From contig NZ_JAERRL010000009.1 of NCBI RefSeq assembly GCF_016741785.1, positions 1-64,000 on the forward strand: a stretch of 64,000 nucleotides of DNA, in the 5' to 3' direction. Shown here piece by piece: positions 8,772 through 17,840 of this stretch. Source of the DNA: Streptomyces sp. 7-21. GTDB taxonomy: Bacteria > Actinomycetota > Actinomycetes > Streptomycetales > Streptomycetaceae. The notes under the pieces were generated by a model. It was not told the origin of the DNA and ran no database searches. It was given only the letters and a program-made list of their open reading frames with translations. Every line of letters begins with the position of its first letter. The first letter of the stretch is position 1. The translations under genes were made by a program, and so were the position numbers.

Positions 8772-8801
8772 TTGTTTCACCAGTGCGGCGGCAGGCAGGA
8801 T
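8772..8801 (+). promoter_or_regulatory. Candidate promoter for a leaderless terD-like message
   Basis: TTGTTT (8772-8777) and CAGGAT (8796-8801) are separated by 18 bp, and the ATG at 8808 lies where the transcript should begin. It is divergent from the Ter biosynthetic operon. Confidence 0.5.
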
Positions 8802-8807
8802 TCCGGC

Positions 8808-9542
8808 ATGACGGACGCCCTGGAGAGGGGAGCGGTCAGGCCGCTCCCGCCGACGGTGCGCGCGGTGCGGGCCGTGCTGCGGTGGACGCCGGTGGCGGCG
8901 GGCCCCGGGGCCACCCGGACGCGGGTGGACGCCGATCTCTCCGCACTGCTGCTCGCCCCCACCGGGCGGGTACGCGGCGAGGCGGACCTGGTCTTCTACA
9001 ACCAGCCCAGGCACCCGTCCGGCCTGGTGCGGCGGCTGCCGAAGTTACGGGACGCCGGCGGGCTGCTGGACGCGGTGGAGGCGGAACTGGCCCTGCTGGA
9101 GCCGGGGGTGACGCGGCTGCTGTTCGCGGCTTCGGCGGAGCACGGGTTCCATGCGGCGGCCAGCCGGCCCCGGCTGGAGCTGCACGAGGCGCCGCGTGGC
9201 GGCACGGCGGGGGGCGTGCTGGCCGTCTTCCCGCTGGCGCCGGCGCCGGGCGAGACGGCCGTGGTGTGCGGAGAGCTGGCGCGGACGGCGGACGGCGGCT
9301 GGGAATTCCGCGCCTCGCAGCGCGGCTTCGCCGCCGGACTGGCGGCGCTGGCCGCGGAGTTCGGCGTGCCGGCCTCACCTGACCCGCCGCCGCGTCCGGT
9401 CCCGCCAGGCGCCTACGTTCCGCCGCGGCGCCCGGCGCCGTCGCGGCCGGACCCGCGCCGGCATCCGGCCTACGGGTATCCGCAGCCGGACCCCGCCTTC
9501 ACGCTGCCGCCGCAGGGCCCGCAGTTCCTGCCGGGGCGGTGA
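8808..9542 (+). CDS. TerD-family protein with proline-rich tail
   Basis: 244 aa. The TerD fold signature is visible: VDADLSALLLAPTGRV (acidic Ca2+-binding-like strand), GEADLVFYNQP, a beta-rich middle, and GWEFRASQRGFAAGLAALAAEFGV, which corresponds to the closing helix of TerD proteins. The last about 50 residues (PPPRPVPPGAYVPPRR onward) are Pro/Arg-rich and probably disordered. TerD proteins bind calcium and belong to tellurite and general stress systems. Divergently transcribed from the HpcH-PRTase-HAD operon, so likely its partner. The ATG at 8808 is preferred over 8772 because of the promoter-like -10 six bases upstream. Confidence 0.85.
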   Translation: MTDALERGAVRPLPPTVRAVRAVLRWTPVAAGPGATRTRVDADLSALLLAPTGRVRGEADLVFYNQPRHPSGLVRRLPKLRDAGGLLDAVEAELALLEPGVTRLLFAASAEHGFHAAASRPRLELHEAPRGGTAGGVLAVFPLAPAPGETAVVCGELARTADGGWEFRASQRGFAAGLAALAAEFGVPASPDPPPRPVPPGAYVPPRRPAPSRPDPRRHPAYGYPQPDPAFTLPPQGPQFLPGR

Positions 9543-9563
9543 CCTTCCGCCCCGGCGGCCGGC

Positions 9564-10304
9564 TCAGACGCGGGACTTGTAGCCGCGGCCCCAGGACATG
9601 CCCCAGCCGTAGAGGCGGTCGATCTCCGACTGGAAGCCGTAGACGTACTTCACCTCGCGCCGCGCCACCAGCTGGCCCTTGTGGTGCTCGATCAGGGCGA
9701 CGGCGCACGACCGCGACTGCGGCGCCGGGTCGGTCAGGCCGATCTCGATGTTCTTCCCGTCGCTGGTGACGAGGGTGACGACGACGTTGGCCCGGGCGAA
9801 CACCGGTACCCCGTCGTAGATGTAGGCGAACACCAGCAGCCGCTTGAACTGGTCCTTCTGGTCGAGGTTGACGTAGATCGTCTCGCCCGAGGCCGTGCCG
9901 AAGCGGTCGTCGCCGGACAGCTTGATGTACGGCGGCGCGTTGAAGTCGCCCAGCAGGTCGCCGAGCGGCTGCACGACGCCCTTGGTGCCGTCCGCCAGCT
10001 CGTACATGCAGGCCAGGTCGATGTCCACGTTGGCCAGGCCCTGCGTGTGGTTCTGGATCTCCGGCGGCTTGAACAGCTTCCACGGGTGGCGCCAGACGCT
10101 CTCGCGGCGGCTGCCGATGTCCGTGCCGTGCATGCGCCAGGACAGCTCGATGCGCAGCGTCCCCGTGTCGGCCCCCTGCCCGGTGAGCGAGACCACGGGG
10201 CGGCGCTTGGTCAGCTCCATGGCGTAGGTCAGACCGCCGCCGACCGTGTCGAACTTCTGCACCGGCTCGCCCCCGCGCCGCCAGTACGACCACAGCGACG
10301 CCAT
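9564..10304 (-). CDS. TerA/TerD-family tellurium-resistance-like protein
   Basis: 246 aa from ATG 10304, preceded by GGAGGAACGGACC. TLRIELSWRMHG and the motif NVDIDLACMYELADG (about residues 90-105) correspond to the TerD-fold acidic strand, followed by YIKLSGDDRFGTASGETIYVNL, another Asp-rich metal-binding-like loop, and FKRLLVFAYIYDGVPVFARANV. The ending WGMSWGRGYKSRV is typical of the streptomycete TerA-like branch. It probably binds Ca2+ and works with the TerC-like membrane protein encoded just upstream on the same strand. Separated from that gene by a strong hairpin, so likely has its own promoter. Confidence 0.85.
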   Translation of the reverse strand: MASLWSYWRRGGEPVQKFDTVGGGLTYAMELTKRRPVVSLTGQGADTGTLRIELSWRMHGTDIGSRRESVWRHPWKLFKPPEIQNHTQGLANVDIDLACMYELADGTKGVVQPLGDLLGDFNAPPYIKLSGDDRFGTASGETIYVNLDQKDQFKRLLVFAYIYDGVPVFARANVVVTLVTSDGKNIEIGLTDPAPQSRSCAVALIEHHKGQLVARREVKYVYGFQSEIDRLYGWGMSWGRGYKSRV

Positions 10305-10327
10305 GGTCCGTTCCTCCCTCGCTGGCA

Positions 10328-10362
10328 CGTAACGGGGCGGCCGGTGTGACCGCCCCGTTACG
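10328..10362 (-). terminator. Strong hairpin terminator after the DUF475 gene
   Basis: Perfect 13-bp stem (10328-10340 with 10350-10362) with a 9-nt loop, 25 bp beyond the DUF475 stop at 10387 and just before the start of the next minus-strand gene. Confidence 0.8.
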
Positions 10363-10386
10363 AAGGCTTCCGCGTTCCGGCCGGGC

Positions 10387-11538
10387 TCACACCCCGCTGG
10401 TCACCGAGGGTTTCTCCGCTGTTCCGCCCGCCTCACCGCCGTTCCGTGCGGCGTCGGCGCGGTTGGCAAGGACGGACGACCAGAACGCCGCCGCGATCAG
10501 GCCGACGCCGACCAGGCCGGTGACCACCTCGGGCAGGTGCCAGCGGATGCTGATCAGCAGCATCACGGCCAGGGCGCCGATGGCGTAGTGCGCGCCGTGC
10601 TCCAGGTACCGGTACTCGTCCAGCGTGCCCTGCCGGACCAGGTAGATCGTGAGCGACCGGACGTAGAAGGCGCCGATGCCCAGGCCCAGGGCCATGGTGA
10701 AGATCTCGTTGGTGATGGCGAAGGCGCCGATGACCCCGTCGAAGGAGAACGAGGCGTCCAGGACCTCCAGGTAGAGGAAGAGGAAGAACGCCGCCTTGCC
10801 GCCGACGCCGATCACCGAGGGCTGCCGGCCCGCGCGCCGCTCGGCCTCCTCGGCTTCTTCCTCGCGCTCCTCCTCTTCTTCCAGGCGGTTCTCGAAGTAG
10901 CCGGACAGGCCGCCGACGATGAGGTACGTCAGCAGCCCCGCGACGCCCGCCAGCAGCACGGTCTGCGACTTGTCGGCGTGCAGCCCGCCGTGCTGGTACG
11001 CGTTGGTGGCGACCGTCGTGGCGGTCACCAGCAGCGCCAGCAGCGCCAGGCCGACGGCGGCGCCGTCCACCTTGCCGACCCTGGACAGCGGCCGCTCCAC
11101 GAACGGCAGCCAGTTGTGGTCCCGCGCCTCGAACAGGAAGTTCAGGCAGATCATCAGCAGGAACATCCCACCGAACGCCGCGATGGCCGGGTGGGCGTCG
11201 GTGACCATCTCCTCGTACTGGTCGGGATCGTCGATGGCGAGTTCAACGGCTTCCCAGGGGCCGACGCCCGCCGTGACCGAGACGATCGCGACCGGGAAGA
11301 CCAGGCGCATGCCGAAGACGGCGATCAGGATGCCGATGGTGAGGAAGATCCGCTGCCAGAAGGCATTCATCTTCTTCAGGACACCCGCGTTGACCACCGC
11401 GTTGTCGAAGGAGAGGGAGATCTCCAGGATGGAGAGGATCGCCACCAGCGCGAAGCCCTCCCAGCCCCAGAGCAGGAAGGCGGCGACGAAGCCGACGGCG
11501 GTGATGGCGAATGACCATCCGAACGTTCGCAAGAGCAC
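10387..11538 (-). CDS. DUF475 / TerC-like integral membrane protein
   Basis: 383 aa, GTG start at 11538. Multiple membrane segments (residues about 5-40, 70-100, 125-145, 165-190, 205-225, 260-290, 320-360). The first region holds ILEISLSFDNAVVNAGVL and a later one LYLEVLDASFSFDGVIGAFAIT: paired Glu/Ser/Asp-Asn motifs that define the TerC superfamily and probably bind metal in the membrane. An EEEEEREEEAEEAERRAG stretch forms a highly charged cytoplasmic loop. TerC proteins interact with TerB/TerD partners in metal-stress complexes; three TerD-fold genes surround this one. Recent work links TerC proteins to Mn export. Confidence 0.88.
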   Translation of the reverse strand: MLLRTFGWSFAITAVGFVAAFLLWGWEGFALVAILSILEISLSFDNAVVNAGVLKKMNAFWQRIFLTIGILIAVFGMRLVFPVAIVSVTAGVGPWEAVELAIDDPDQYEEMVTDAHPAIAAFGGMFLLMICLNFLFEARDHNWLPFVERPLSRVGKVDGAAVGLALLALLVTATTVATNAYQHGGLHADKSQTVLLAGVAGLLTYLIVGGLSGYFENRLEEEEEREEEAEEAERRAGRQPSVIGVGGKAAFFLFLYLEVLDASFSFDGVIGAFAITNEIFTMALGLGIGAFYVRSLTIYLVRQGTLDEYRYLEHGAHYAIGALAVMLLISIRWHLPEVVTGLVGVGLIAAAFWSSVLANRADAARNGGEAGGTAEKPSVTSGV

Positions 11539-11617
11539 GAGACAGTCCTAGCGTTCCAGGTCGGGCGGGTGCACGGATATGGGAGCGGGCGTGGCGCCGC
11601 GGGGCTCGGGGACCATG

Positions 11618-12193
11618 TCAGACGTTGACCCCGTAGTCGAGCGCGATGCCGCGCAGGCCCGAGGCGTACCCCTGGCCGATGGCGCGGAACTTCCACTCGG
11701 TGCCCCGCCGGTACAGCTCACCGAAGACCATCGCGGTCTCGGACGAGGCGTCCTCAGTCAGGTCGTACCGGGCCAGCTCCCGGCCGTCAGCCTGGTTGAC
11801 GATCCGGATGAACGCGTTGCGGACCTGCCCGAAGTTCTGTCCCCGGGTGTCGGCCTCGTAGATGGACACCACGAAGACGATGTTCGTGATCTCGGCGGGG
11901 ACGGCCGTCAGGTCGACGTTGATCGTCTCGTCGTCGCCCTCGCCCTCGCCGGTGAGGTTGTCGCCCGTGTGCTGGACCGAGCCGTCCGGGCTGGCCAGGT
12001 TGTTGAAGAAGACGAAGTGCTGGTCGGAGGCGACCTTGCCGGTCGACGTGCACATCAGTGCGCTGGCGTCGAGGTCGAAGTCGGCGCCGGTAGTCGTCCT
12101 CACGTCCCAGCCGAGCCCCACGGAGACCGCGGTCAGATTGGGTGCTTCCTTCGTCAGTGAGACGTTGCCGCCCTTCGTCAGGCTGACTCCCAC
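11618..12193 (-). CDS. terD: TerD-family calcium-binding stress protein
   Basis: 191 aa, the canonical TerD length, from GTG 12193 with AAAGGAG 8 bases upstream. [18 protein letters not shown] is the classic N-terminus; [10 protein letters not shown] provides the Ca2+-binding acidic cluster, followed by [64 protein letters not shown] and the closing [13 protein letters not shown]. Cytoplasmic, general stress and tellurite-associated. It lies upstream of the DUF475 gene on the same strand with a 79-bp gap, suggesting a co-regulated pair. Confidence 0.95.
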   Translation of the reverse strand: MGVSLTKGGNVSLTKEAPNLTAVSVGLGWDVRTTTGADFDLDASALMCTSTGKVASDQHFVFFNNLASPDGSVQHTGDNLTGEGEGDDETINVDLTAVPAEITNIVFVVSIYEADTRGQNFGQVRNAFIRIVNQADGRELARYDLTEDASSETAMVFGELYRRGTEWKFRAIGQGYASGLRGIALDYGVNV

Positions 12194-12300
12194 GGCTCCG
12201 ACTCCTTTCTGTAGATGCTCTCCAGCTGTCGCGCCGGGCCGGACGTGCCGCCCCCGTGGTCCCGGCGTGTCCACGTAGCTTCCCCCGGGCAGCGGAGGGA

Positions 12301-12759
12301 TTACAGCGATTCCAGTGCCGTGACGTAATCGTTCAGGTCGCGCGCGTCGGGCAGGGCGTTGACCACGTTCCAGCGGACCACGCCCTCCTTGTCGATGATG
12401 AAGGTGCCGCGGACGGCACAGCCCTTGTCCTCGTCGAAGACGCCGTAGGCGCGGGAGACCTCGCCGTGCGGCCAGAAGTCGGACAGCAGCGGGTAGCTGA
12501 GCCCCTCCTGGTCGGCGAAGACCCGCAGCGAGAACTGGCTGTCGTTGGAGACGGCGAGCAGCTGCACGTCGTCGTTGACGAACGCGGGCAGCCGGTCCCG
12601 CAGGGCACACAGCTCCCCGGTGCACACGCCCGTGAAGGCGAACGGGAAGAAGAGCAGGACGACGTTCTTCTCACCGCGCAGGCCGGACAGCGTGACGGTC
12701 TGGCCGTGCTGGTCCTTGAGCGTGAAGTCGGGGGCCTTCGTGCCGGGCTCGATCGCCAT
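12301..12759 (-). CDS. Peroxiredoxin (AhpE/Bcp-like)
   Basis: 152 aa. Thioredoxin-fold peroxiredoxin with [14 protein letters not shown]: peroxidatic Cys46 in the PxxxTxxC context and a nearby Cys51 (a further Cys lies in DKGCAVRG). Length and the [29 protein letters not shown] stretch match the actinobacterial AhpE type, which reduces peroxides and peroxynitrite in the cytoplasm. The ATG at 12759 is chosen over longer frames because it begins directly before the fold ([14 protein letters not shown]). The neighbouring Ter genes and DUF3052 gene are also stress-associated. Confidence 0.92.
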   Translation of the reverse strand: MAIEPGTKAPDFTLKDQHGQTVTLSGLRGEKNVVLLFFPFAFTGVCTGELCALRDRLPAFVNDDVQLLAVSNDSQFSLRVFADQEGLSYPLLSDFWPHGEVSRAYGVFDEDKGCAVRGTFIIDKEGVVRWNVVNALPDARDLNDYVTALESL

Positions 12760-12817
12760 GGGCAGGTATCCGTCCGTTTCTTTACCAAGCGTTGAGGTTC
12801 TGCCCCAGCCTACGACG

Positions 12818-12851
12818 CGGTCCCTGGGGGCTCGCGAGCCCCCAGGGACCG
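12818..12851 (-). terminator. Perfect palindromic terminator after the DUF3052 gene
   Basis: A 17-bp perfect inverted repeat with almost no loop (12818-12834 with 12835-12851) lies 27 bp past the minus-strand stop at 12878. Confidence 0.8.
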
Positions 12852-12877
12852 TCACCGGCGGCACCGGCCGCCGCGCG

Positions 12878-13312
12878 TCACTTCTTCCCGGCCGTCTTCG
12901 GGGTCACCAGGCGGCTGCCGGACCAGTCCTTGCCGGCGCTGACGCTCTTGGTCTGCGCCAGGCCCGCGGTCTTGGCGGCCTCCCCGATGTCGCTGGGCTC
13001 CACGTAGCCGTCACGGCCCGTCTTGGGCGTCAGCAGCCACACCGGAGCCCCCGGATCGATCATGGTTGTGGCATCCACGAGCGCATCGGTAAGGTCACCG
13101 TCCTCCTCGCGGAACCACAGCACCACGGCGTCGGCCACGTCGTCGTAGTTCTCGTCGACGAGTTCCTCGCCCGTGATGGCCTCGATTCCCTCGCGGAGTG
13201 CCTGATCGGCGTCATCGCCGTAGCCGATCTCCTGGACCACCTGCCCGGGCTGGAAACCCAGCCTCGCGGCGGGGTTGGCCCGCTCCTCCGCGTGGTCCGC
13301 GGTCGCGCTCAC
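12878..13312 (-). CDS. DUF3052 domain protein
   Basis: 144 aa from GTG 13312 with AGGAG 8 bases upstream. The sequence (LGFQPGQVVQEIGYGDDAD, VDENYDDVADAVVLWFREEDGDLTDALVD, PVWLLTPKTGRDGYVEPSDI, GLAQTKSVSAGKDWSGSRLV) follows the DUF3052 family pattern throughout; a Ser/Lys-rich end is typical. Small, soluble, acidic and highly conserved in actinobacteria next to aceE, divergently transcribed as here. No enzymatic residues are evident; function unknown, with a conserved genomic link to pyruvate dehydrogenase. Confidence 0.9.
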   Translation of the reverse strand: MSATADHAEERANPAARLGFQPGQVVQEIGYGDDADQALREGIEAITGEELVDENYDDVADAVVLWFREEDGDLTDALVDATTMIDPGAPVWLLTPKTGRDGYVEPSDIGEAAKTAGLAQTKSVSAGKDWSGSRLVTPKTAGKK

Positions 13313-13604
13313 GGATTGCTCCTGTCCTCTTCGTCGGTCGTGTCGTGCGCCCGCGCGTTCGCGCGGCTTGGGCCGTAGTCCACACGGGCAGGACGGATCG
13401 CGCAAGTACCTGCCAGCGCGCCCGCCCGAACGTTGACGCCCGTATCCACGCTAGTGGTCCATGCCACGGCCGCCGGGGCCGGGGCGCCGGGACCCCGGGA
13501 CCAGGGATTACCGTTCAGTAGAGATGACGTTTCGCCGTTGGCGGTACACGATGGAGACGGCGCGACACCAGCAGAGCAGAACACACTCACAGTGAAGGAA
13601 CAGC

Positions 13605-16337
13605 GTGGCTTCCGGATCAGATCGCAACCCGATCATCATTGGCGGCCTTCCCAGCCAGGTCCCGGATTTCGATCCTGAGGAGACCCAGGAGTGGCTCGAC
13701 TCGCTCGACGCGGCTGTCGACGAGCGGGGCCGGGAACGCGCCCGCTATCTCATGCTCCGCCTGCTTGAGCGCGCGCGCGAGAAGAACGTGGCCGTGCCCG
13801 AGGTGCGGAACACGGACTACGTCAACACCATCGCCACCAAGGACGAGCCGCCGTTCCCCGGCGACGAGGAGATCGAGCGCAAGATTCTCAACGCGACCCG
13901 CTGGAACGCGGCCGTCACGGTCTCGCGGGCCCAGCGGCCGGGGATCGGGGTGGGCGGTCACATCGCCACCTTCGGTTCCTCGGCGTCGCTGTACGACGTC
14001 GGCTTCAACCACTTCTTCCGCGGCAAGGACGGGGAGGGAAGCGGTGACCAGGTGTACTTCCAGGGTCACGCGTCGCCGGGCATCTACGCCCGGGCGTTCC
14101 TCCTCGACCGGCTGACCGAGCGGCATCTCGACGGCTTCCGGCAGGAGAAGTCGGCGGCTCCCTACGGTCTGTCCAGCTACCCGCACCCGCGGATGATGCC
14201 GGACTTCTGGGAGTTCCCGACCGTCTCCATGGGCCTGGGCCCGATCAGCGCCATTTACCAGGCGCGCATGAACCGCTACATGCACGCCCGCGGCATCGCG
14301 GACACCTCGAAGTCGCGGGTGTGGGCCTTCCTCGGCGACGGCGAGATGGACGAGCCCGAGTCGCTGGGCCAGCTGTCGCTGGCGGCCCGGGAGGGCCTGG
14401 ACAACCTCACCTTCGTCGTCAACTGCAACCTCCAGCGGCTCGACGGCCCGGTCCGGGGCAACGGCAAGATCATCCAGGAGCTGGAGTCGATCTTCCGCGG
14501 TGCCGGCTGGAACGTGATCAAGCTGGTGTGGGACCGCAGCTGGGACCCGCTGCTGGCCAAGGACCACGACGGCGTCCTCGTCGACCGGCTCAACAAGACG
14601 CCCGACGGGCAGTTCCAGACATACGCCACGGAGAGCGGGGCGTACATCCGGGAGCACTTCTTCGGCGCGGACGAGCGGCTGCGCGCGATGGTCGCGGACA
14701 TGACCGACGACCAGCTGCTCCACCTGGGGCGCGGCGGCCACGACCACCGGAAGATCTACGCTGCGTACAAGGCGGCCACCGAGCACAAGGGCCGCCCGAC
14801 GGTGATCCTGGCCCAGACGATCAAGGGCTGGATGCTCGGCCCGAACTTCGAGGGCCGCAACGCCACCCACCAGATGAAGAAGCTCACGGTCGAGGACCTC
14901 AAGCGGTTCCGCGACCGGCTTCACCTGCCGATTCCCGACCGGGAGCTGGAGGACGGCCTGCCGCCGTACTACCACCCGGGGCGGAACTCGGAGGAGATCG
15001 AGTACATGCACGAGCGCCGCAGGGCGCTCGGCGGGTACCTCCCGAAGCGCGTGAACCGGGCCAAGCCGCTGAAGCTGCCCGGCGACAAGGCGTACGCGGC
15101 GATCAAGAAGGGCTCCGGGCAGCAGCAGGTCGCCACGACCATGGCGTTCGTGCGGCTGCTGAAGGACCTGATGCGGGACAAGGAGATCGGCAAGCGGTTC
15201 GTGCCGATCGCGCCGGACGAGTACCGGACGTTCGGCATGGACTCGCTGTTCCCGTCCGCCAAGATCTACAGCCCGGTCGGACAGCAGTACGAGTCGGTCG
15301 ACCGTGACCTGCTGCTCTCCTACAAGGAGGCAGAGACCGGTCAGATGCTGCACGACGGGATCACCGAGGCGGGCTGCACGGCCTCGGCGATCGCGGCGGG
15401 TTCGGCGTACGCCACGCACGGTGAGCACCTGATCCCGGTGTACGTCTTCTACTCGATGTTCGGCTTCCAGCGCACGGGCGACCAGTTCTGGCAGATGGCC
15501 GACCAGCTGGCGCGCGGCTTCGTGCTGGGCGCGACCGCCGGGCGGACGACGCTGACCGGTGAGGGCACGCAGCACGCCGACGGCCACTCCCAGCTGCTGG
15601 CGTCGACCAACCCGGCCTGCGTGGCCTACGACCCGGCCTACGGCTATGAGATCGCCCACATCGTGCAGGACGGCCTGCGCCGGATGTACGGCGAGAACCC
15701 CGAGGACGTCTTCTACTACCTCACGGTCTACAACGAGCCGATCCAGCAGCCGGCCGAGCCGGAGAACGTGGACGTCGAGGGCATCCTCAAGGGCCTGTAC
15801 CGCCTGAAGGAGGGCGAGGCGGGGTCCGTGCCGGCGCAGATCCTGGCGTCGGGCGTGGCCGTGCCGTGGGCCCTGGAGGCCCAGCGCCTGCTGGCCGAGG
15901 AGTGGGACGTGCGCGCCGACGTCTGGTCCGCCACGTCCTGGAACGAGCTGCGGCGCGACGCCGTGGCCGCCGAGGAGCACAACCTCCTCCACCCGGAGGA
16001 GGAGCAGCGCGTGCCGTACGTCACGCAGAAGCTCTCCGGCGCCGAGGGCCCGTTCGTGGCCGTATCCGACTGGATGCGCTCGGTACCCGACCAGATCGCC
16101 CGGTGGGTGCCCGGCACCTACCAGTCGCTGGGCGGCGACGGGTTCGGCTTCGCCGACACCCGCGGCGCGGCGCGGCGGTTCTTCCACATCGACGCCCAGT
16201 CGATCGTGGTCGCCGTGCTGACCGAGCTGGCCCGCGAGGGCAAGGTCGACCGCTCCGTGCTGAAGCAGGCGATCGACCGCTACCAGCTGCTCGACGTGAC
16301 GGCCGCCGATCCGGGCACCGCGGGCGGCGACGCGTAA
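13605..16337 (+). CDS. aceE: Pyruvate dehydrogenase E1 component, homodimeric type
   Basis: 910 aa, full length for the homodimeric AceE. GTG start at 13605 with AAGGAA upstream. The thiamine diphosphate motif [10 protein letters not shown] (about 245) through [11 protein letters not shown] fits GDG-x(n)-[25 protein letters not shown] and the C-terminal [31 protein letters not shown] domain are characteristic. It decarboxylates pyruvate and passes the acetyl group to lipoyl E2, making acetyl-CoA, here feeding the nearby fatty-acid operon. Divergent from DUF3052; a 16-bp hairpin ends the transcript. Confidence 0.98.
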   Translation: MASGSDRNPIIIGGLPSQVPDFDPEETQEWLDSLDAAVDERGRERARYLMLRLLERAREKNVAVPEVRNTDYVNTIATKDEPPFPGDEEIERKILNATRWNAAVTVSRAQRPGIGVGGHIATFGSSASLYDVGFNHFFRGKDGEGSGDQVYFQGHASPGIYARAFLLDRLTERHLDGFRQEKSAAPYGLSSYPHPRMMPDFWEFPTVSMGLGPISAIYQARMNRYMHARGIADTSKSRVWAFLGDGEMDEPESLGQLSLAAREGLDNLTFVVNCNLQRLDGPVRGNGKIIQELESIFRGAGWNVIKLVWDRSWDPLLAKDHDGVLVDRLNKTPDGQFQTYATESGAYIREHFFGADERLRAMVADMTDDQLLHLGRGGHDHRKIYAAYKAATEHKGRPTVILAQTIKGWMLGPNFEGRNATHQMKKLTVEDLKRFRDRLHLPIPDRELEDGLPPYYHPGRNSEEIEYMHERRRALGGYLPKRVNRAKPLKLPGDKAYAAIKKGSGQQQVATTMAFVRLLKDLMRDKEIGKRFVPIAPDEYRTFGMDSLFPSAKIYSPVGQQYESVDRDLLLSYKEAETGQMLHDGITEAGCTASAIAAGSAYATHGEHLIPVYVFYSMFGFQRTGDQFWQMADQLARGFVLGATAGRTTLTGEGTQHADGHSQLLASTNPACVAYDPAYGYEIAHIVQDGLRRMYGENPEDVFYYLTVYNEPIQQPAEPENVDVEGILKGLYRLKEGEAGSVPAQILASGVAVPWALEAQRLLAEEWDVRADVWSATSWNELRRDAVAAEEHNLLHPEEEQRVPYVTQKLSGAEGPFVAVSDWMRSVPDQIARWVPGTYQSLGGDGFGFADTRGAARRFFHIDAQSIVVAVLTELAREGKVDRSVLKQAIDRYQLLDVTAADPGTAGGDA

Positions 16338-16371
16338 GCGCGCGCGGCACCGGCGCACACCACAGCACACA

Positions 16372-16412
16372 GCGGGTGCCTCCCGGCCGGGCAACAGCCG
16401 GGAGGCACCCGC
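16372..16412 (+). terminator. Hairpin terminator after aceE
   Basis: Perfect 16-bp stem (16372-16387 with 16397-16412) and a 9-nt loop, 35 bp downstream of the aceE stop. Confidence 0.88.
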
Positions 16413-16496
16413 GTGTTGCGCGCCGCCGCGCCAGGCCCCCGGGCGCGGAAAGGGGGTGGCCAGGCGGCGCTGGCTCCTGCCTATGATGCCGGGATA

Positions 16497-17711
16497 GTGC
16501 TACCAGTTCGTACGAAAGTCACGGGGGAATCCACCGTCCGGCGGGTGCTGCTGCCGCTGGCGGTGGTGTTCGCGGTACTGGCCACGGCCGGCTGGATCGC
16601 CCGGGGCGACGCCCCGCCGCCCGGCGCCGTCGAGCGCCAGCTCGCGGCGTGGCAGCGCGGCAGCGTCGCGGGGCGGCCGCTGCCGGAGCCGGACGCGCCG
16701 CCGGAGCGGGTCGCCGGGTTCTTCGACGGCCTCACGCGCGGGCAGCGGCTCCGCCTGGCCCGGGAGTACCCGCTGGTCGTCGGCAACCTCGACGGCGCGC
16801 CGCTGCCCCTGCGGTACCACGCCAACCGGATCGCGCTGGCGGCCGCCGAGCGCGCCGAACGGGAACGCTCGCGGGACCCGCACCTGTCAGCCGAGGGCCA
16901 GCGGGAAGCGGGCCGGAAGGCCAACCGCTACGCCTCCCTGATGAAGGACGGCCGGCAGATCATCGCCTTCGATCCCACGGGCCGGGGCCGGGCCGCCGAG
17001 GTGTACGGCGACCTGGCGGCGGCAGACCGCATCACCGTCGTCGTGCCCGGCGTGAACACGGAGATCCTCAACTTCGAGCGCACCAACGGCAAGTACACCG
17101 CGCCCGCGGGCATGGCCGAGGCGCTGTACCAGGAGCAGCGGGCCGTCGCGCCCGGCGCGGAGACGGCCGTGATCGCCTGGGCCGACTACGAGGCGCCGAC
17201 CGGCGTCGCGCTGTCCGCGGCGACCGCCGGGCTGGCCGAGACCGGTGCCGAGCGGCTGCTGCGCTTCCTGCGGGCCCTGCCGCAGGACGCCGGGGTGACG
17301 CTGGCCTGCCACTCCTACGGCTCGGTCGTGTGCGGCATCGCCGCGGACTCGCTCCCTCCGGCCGTCACCGACATCGCCGTGGCCGGCAGCCCCGGCATGC
17401 GGGCCGGCAGCGTAACGGACCTCGGCACCCGGGCGCGGGTGTGGGCGATGCGGGCACAGGGCGACTGGATCGAGGACGTGCCGCACCTGGAGATAGGGCC
17501 GCTGGGGCACGGGGCCGACCCGGTGTCCGCCTCCTTCGGCGCCCGGCGGCTGGGCACCGGCGCGGCGCGCGGCCACGACGGCTACTTCGTGCCGGGAGCG
17601 GAGAGCCTGACGAACCTCGCGCGGGTCGGCGCCGGGGACGTGAACGACGTGCGCTGCGCCCCCGGAACGGAGCGGTGCGCTCCGTTCGATCCGTGCGCCA
17701 CGCCCGGCTGA
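16497..17711 (+). CDS. DUF1023-type alpha/beta hydrolase, membrane-anchored or secreted
   Basis: 404 aa from a GTG at 16497 (chosen because TATGAT lies just upstream and the next residues lead into one hydrophobic segment, VLLPLAVVFAVLATAGWIA). The C-terminal half shows the alpha/beta hydrolase_8 (DUF1023) pattern: ITVVVPGVNTEILNFER, AVIAWADYEAP, then VTLACHSYGSVVCG with nucleophile Ser in HSYGS, and GHDGYF supplying a likely His. The ending has several Cys (CAPGTERCAPFDPC), consistent with extracytoplasmic disulfides. Substrate unknown. The start is uncertain: no good SD is visible. Confidence 0.8.
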   Translation: MLPVRTKVTGESTVRRVLLPLAVVFAVLATAGWIARGDAPPPGAVERQLAAWQRGSVAGRPLPEPDAPPERVAGFFDGLTRGQRLRLAREYPLVVGNLDGAPLPLRYHANRIALAAAERAERERSRDPHLSAEGQREAGRKANRYASLMKDGRQIIAFDPTGRGRAAEVYGDLAAADRITVVVPGVNTEILNFERTNGKYTAPAGMAEALYQEQRAVAPGAETAVIAWADYEAPTGVALSAATAGLAETGAERLLRFLRALPQDAGVTLACHSYGSVVCGIAADSLPPAVTDIAVAGSPGMRAGSVTDLGTRARVWAMRAQGDWIEDVPHLEIGPLGHGADPVSASFGARRLGTGAARGHDGYFVPGAESLTNLARVGAGDVNDVRCAPGTERCAPFDPCATPG

Positions 17712-17827
17712 ACCGGTGCGCCGGGCGCGGCGCCCGGCACCAAAGCCCGTGCGGCTGGCCCGGTTTCCGCGGCTCCCTGACCAGGACACGCCCCGCCCGA
17801 GGCGGCGGAAACGGCGGCGGGGACGCT

Positions 17828-17833
17828 TACGAT
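17828..17833 (+). promoter_or_regulatory. -10 element for a leaderless gene
   Basis: TACGAT ends 7 bases before the ATG at 17841, the spacing expected if transcription starts on the A of the start codon. No clear -35 is visible. Confidence 0.5.
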
Positions 17834-17840
17834 GAGCCGC

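Noticed and set aside
13433..13457. TTGACG and TAGTGG upstream of aceE as a promoter
   Set aside because: The spacer is only 13 bp; the -35 may be real, but no properly spaced -10 was found.
13617..16394. Long minus-strand frame opposite aceE
   Set aside because: aceE on the other strand is unmistakable; the antisense frame is a composition artefact.
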